Origin: Thalassolituus sp034111725 | GTDB lineage: Bacteria; Pseudomonadota; Gammaproteobacteria; Pseudomonadales; Oceanobacteraceae | Assembly: GCF_034111725.1 (NCBI RefSeq) | Contig: NZ_JAWUWR010000003.1 | Coordinates: 1-64,000 of the forward strand | DNA: 64,000 nucleotides | Direction of reading: 5' to 3' | Shown: positions 62,389 through 64,000 of the stretch, one piece after another | Numbering within the stretch: the first letter of the stretch is position 1 | Layout of the letters: each line of letters begins with the position of its first letter | Program-made: the position numbers and the translations under genes | The notes under the pieces: generated by a model | Seen by the model: only the letters and a program-made list of their open reading frames with translations | What the model was told of the DNA's origin: nothing | Database searches by the model: none

Positions 62389-63132
62389 ATGCGCTATGCC
62401 CTAGCGGCCTTGATCCTTGCGATCCCTACCGCACACGCTATAACAGATATCGAAGAAAAACGTCGTAATGGAGAAAGCCAGGGCTGGCAAAACAAGATCG
62501 AAGCGGGATTTGATATGGAATCCGGCAACAACGAAAAGCGTGCAGGCAGCCTCGCACTGAACAGCAGCGGGCAGGGTCAAGAGTATCGATTTTTCAGCTG
62601 GGCCAGTCGCGACTATGAATCATTTAATGGCGACCGCACCGACGACAACACCTTCGCGCACGCTCGTATGGTTCGCAACTTTCGCGAACGCTGGGCACAA
62701 GAAGCCTTTCTACAGTACGAACGTGATCCGTTCGCGTCTCTCCAACACCGCTATCTAGCCGGTGGCGGTGTACGTTTTCAGCACAAGTTTAATGACAAGG
62801 GATTGATCAATCAGGGGCTAGGGCTATTTCACGAACAAGTGGCAGAAACCGGCACTGACGGCACGGCTACCCATGAACTCACCCGCGTAAACCTGTATAC
62901 GCATTTTGAGTGGGCGTTTAGTCATAGCCACTTTCAAACAACTGTTTACGTGCAGCCATCGGTAGACGATGTCGATGATGTTCGTTCTTTAGTGCGCGCC
63001 ACCTTGACCATGCCAGTGAGCCAACAAGTCGACTTCAAGTGGCAATGGCAAAGTCGCTGGGACACTATGCCGCCGGAAGGATCGGAATATCACAATCATC
63101 AGACACAGTTAAAATTATCTGTGCGCTTTTAA
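62389..63132 (+). CDS. DUF481-like outer-membrane barrel protein
   Basis: 247 residues: a signal peptide ending AHA near residue 17, then alternating strands ending in a terminal LKLSVRF, the C-terminal aromatic signature of outer-membrane barrels. Patterns such as AGFDMESGNNEKRAGSL and AQEAFLQYERDPF fit DUF481/YdiY proteins, of unknown function. It is convergent with the flavodoxin gene, with a 4-base gap. Confidence 0.75.
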   Translation: MRYALAALILAIPTAHAITDIEEKRRNGESQGWQNKIEAGFDMESGNNEKRAGSLALNSSGQGQEYRFFSWASRDYESFNGDRTDDNTFAHARMVRNFRERWAQEAFLQYERDPFASLQHRYLAGGGVRFQHKFNDKGLINQGLGLFHEQVAETGTDGTATHELTRVNLYTHFEWAFSHSHFQTTVYVQPSVDDVDDVRSLVRATLTMPVSQQVDFKWQWQSRWDTMPPEGSEYHNHQTQLKLSVRF

Positions 63133-63136
63133 TTGA

Positions 63137-63613
63137 TCACCGAGATACCGCGTTGGTCCAGGCCAGCGCAACCTCCATCCACTCTTTTAACCAAAAAAGA
63201 GCGTCGTCATCAGGGGTGGATGTTTCGGTTGCATCAATCGTGACGCGCGGGATCGGAGCCTTGCCTTGTAGCTCAAAGAAGCGTTCTTCTAGTAAAGCGC
63301 CGGCATTGCAAAAAGTACGGTCATAAGAACTATCCCCTAAGCTAACCACGCCAAAAGGACGACCATTCTGTAATGGAAATTGCTCTTCTAACTGAACATA
63401 AAACGGCAGTAAATTAGCAGGAACATCGCCCTGACCTGTAGTGGATGTCACCACCAGCACAGCATCCCAAGGTTGCGCATTCAATGCAGCAACCGAGGCA
63501 TTGATATCTACGGAAGCGTTATGTCCGGCAGCAATTAATGCATCCGCCAACGCATTTGCAACGGCTGTCGCAGTGCCAGTTACAGATCCCACAGGAAGAT
63601 AAATATTGGCCAT
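63137..63613 (-). CDS. flavodoxin-like protein (MioC type)
   Basis: 158 residues, short-chain flavodoxin fold: the FMN phosphate loop VGSVTGTATAVA near residue 8, TSTTGQGDVPANLLPF at the second FMN loop, and SLGDSSYDRTFCNAG at the third. This matches MioC/YqcA-type flavodoxins. I placed the start at the ATG at 63613 (GGAAGG upstream). Confidence 0.87.
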   Translation of the reverse strand: MANIYLPVGSVTGTATAVANALADALIAAGHNASVDINASVAALNAQPWDAVLVVTSTTGQGDVPANLLPFYVQLEEQFPLQNGRPFGVVSLGDSSYDRTFCNAGALLEERFFELQGKAPIPRVTIDATETSTPDDDALFWLKEWMEVALAWTNAVSR

Positions 63614-63661
63614 CATGCCTTCCAAAAAAGGGCAATTATATCGGTCTGGGTGAAAGGTGTC

Positions 63662-63988
63662 CTAACGTATTTGCAACAATGCCCGATAGCAGGCGTCCAA
63701 TTCACGTTGACGCACGACCGTCAAACTGCCATGAGCGCGGCAAAGTTGCGTGGTTTCCTCATATACGCGCCGTAATGCTCCTAATACAGTACGCTCGCTC
63801 ACTCGCTGACGCAGTTGCAAAACCTGCTCTTCAAGCTCAATTTCAATGGGCACATCATGAAATGCTGCCCATTCATTTAACAATCGGCGAAATAGTGGTA
63901 ACGGATTTCGTTCAACATCGTGGGTTGCTAAACCCGAAAGCCTTAACGCGTCATCAACCTGTGCCATTATTTGCAGAGGTGAAGGCAT
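63662..63988 (-). CDS. hypothetical protein at right edge, possibly partial
   Basis: 108 residues visible from the ATG at 63988. There is no in-frame stop before the window ends and no clear ribosome site, so it may start outside. Helical and charged (RVSERTVLGALRRVYEETTQ). No family recognised. It lies 48 bases upstream of the flavodoxin gene on the same strand. Confidence 0.6.
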   Translation of the reverse strand: MPSPLQIMAQVDDALRLSGLATHDVERNPLPLFRRLLNEWAAFHDVPIEIELEEQVLQLRQRVSERTVLGALRRVYEETTQLCRAHGSLTVVRQRELDACYRALLQIR

Positions 63989-64000
63989 CGGAGTGTCAGT

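Noticed and set aside
1..64000. tRNA or rRNA genes, CRISPR arrays, IS transposases, prophage, toxin-antitoxin or defence genes
   Set aside because: I looked for cloverleaf-like segments, regularly spaced direct repeats and transposase, integrase or nuclease motifs and saw none. A tRNAscan-SE or CRISPR-finder run would settle it.

Overview
The window is 64 kb of dense chromosomal core sequence from a gammaproteobacterium, most like the marine Oceanospirillales/Pseudomonadales group (Thalassolituus/Oceanobacter-like). The reasons are gene-order blocks known from pseudomonads and relatives (cgtA-proB, rpsT-murJ-ribF-ileS-lspA-fkpB-ispH followed by minor pilins, proA-nadD-rsfS-rlmH-mrdA-rodA-mltB-rlpA-dacA-ybeD-lipB-lipA, rluD-pgeF), glutamine-dependent NadE, PilS/PilR, and ANR-type boxes. 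The genus is an inference. I see no tRNA, rRNA, CRISPR, prophage or IS transposase.

Layout. 1-390: intergenic DNA with an inverted-repeat element. 388-4638 (minus): ilvIH behind a long structured leader, then pgeF and rluD. 4773-7305: bamD and nadE. 7391-17520 (plus): type IV pilus regulators pilS/pilR and a minor-pilin cluster with pilY1, in an order unlike Pseudomonas. 17631-25548 (minus): ispH, fkpB, lspA, ileS, ribF, murJ, rpsT. 25671-29714 (minus): kdsA, proB, cgtA, rpmA, rplU. 29925-33300 (plus): ispB, dsbD, trxC. 33297-39528: an orphan response regulator, a ydcH-like gene, lipoate synthesis (ybeD-lipB-lipA), a D,D-carboxypeptidase and a secreted coiled-coil protein. 39634-43626: small conserved unknowns, DUF3549, YchJ, YqcC, DedA, a methyltransferase. 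43679-45593 (minus): two membrane proteins with degenerate GGDEF domains. 45711-53167 (plus): proA, nadD, ribosome factors and the elongasome/septal wall genes. 53263-57898 (minus): a CcoM-like small protein under two perfect FNR/ANR boxes, a glycosyltransferase, a GAF-Fis regulator, CBS and DUF4404 proteins. 58116-63988: a periplasmic binding protein, an FAD oxidoreductase, a TetR regulator, an outer-membrane barrel protein, a flavodoxin and unknowns.

Most of the window is housekeeping: envelope building (KDO, peptidoglycan, lipoprotein processing, outer-membrane assembly), cofactor synthesis (NAD, FMN/FAD, lipoate, polyprenyl chains), ribosome biogenesis and pilus assembly. The parts most worth follow-up are the multi-helix leader of ilvIH with an overlapping 49-codon reading frame, the pair of degenerate GGDEF proteins that keep the RxxD c-di-GMP site, the unlisted 39-residue CcoM-like gene with its ANR promoter, the inverted-repeat element at the left edge, and the rearranged minor-pilin cluster. 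I found no clear candidate for a wholly new multi-gene system.
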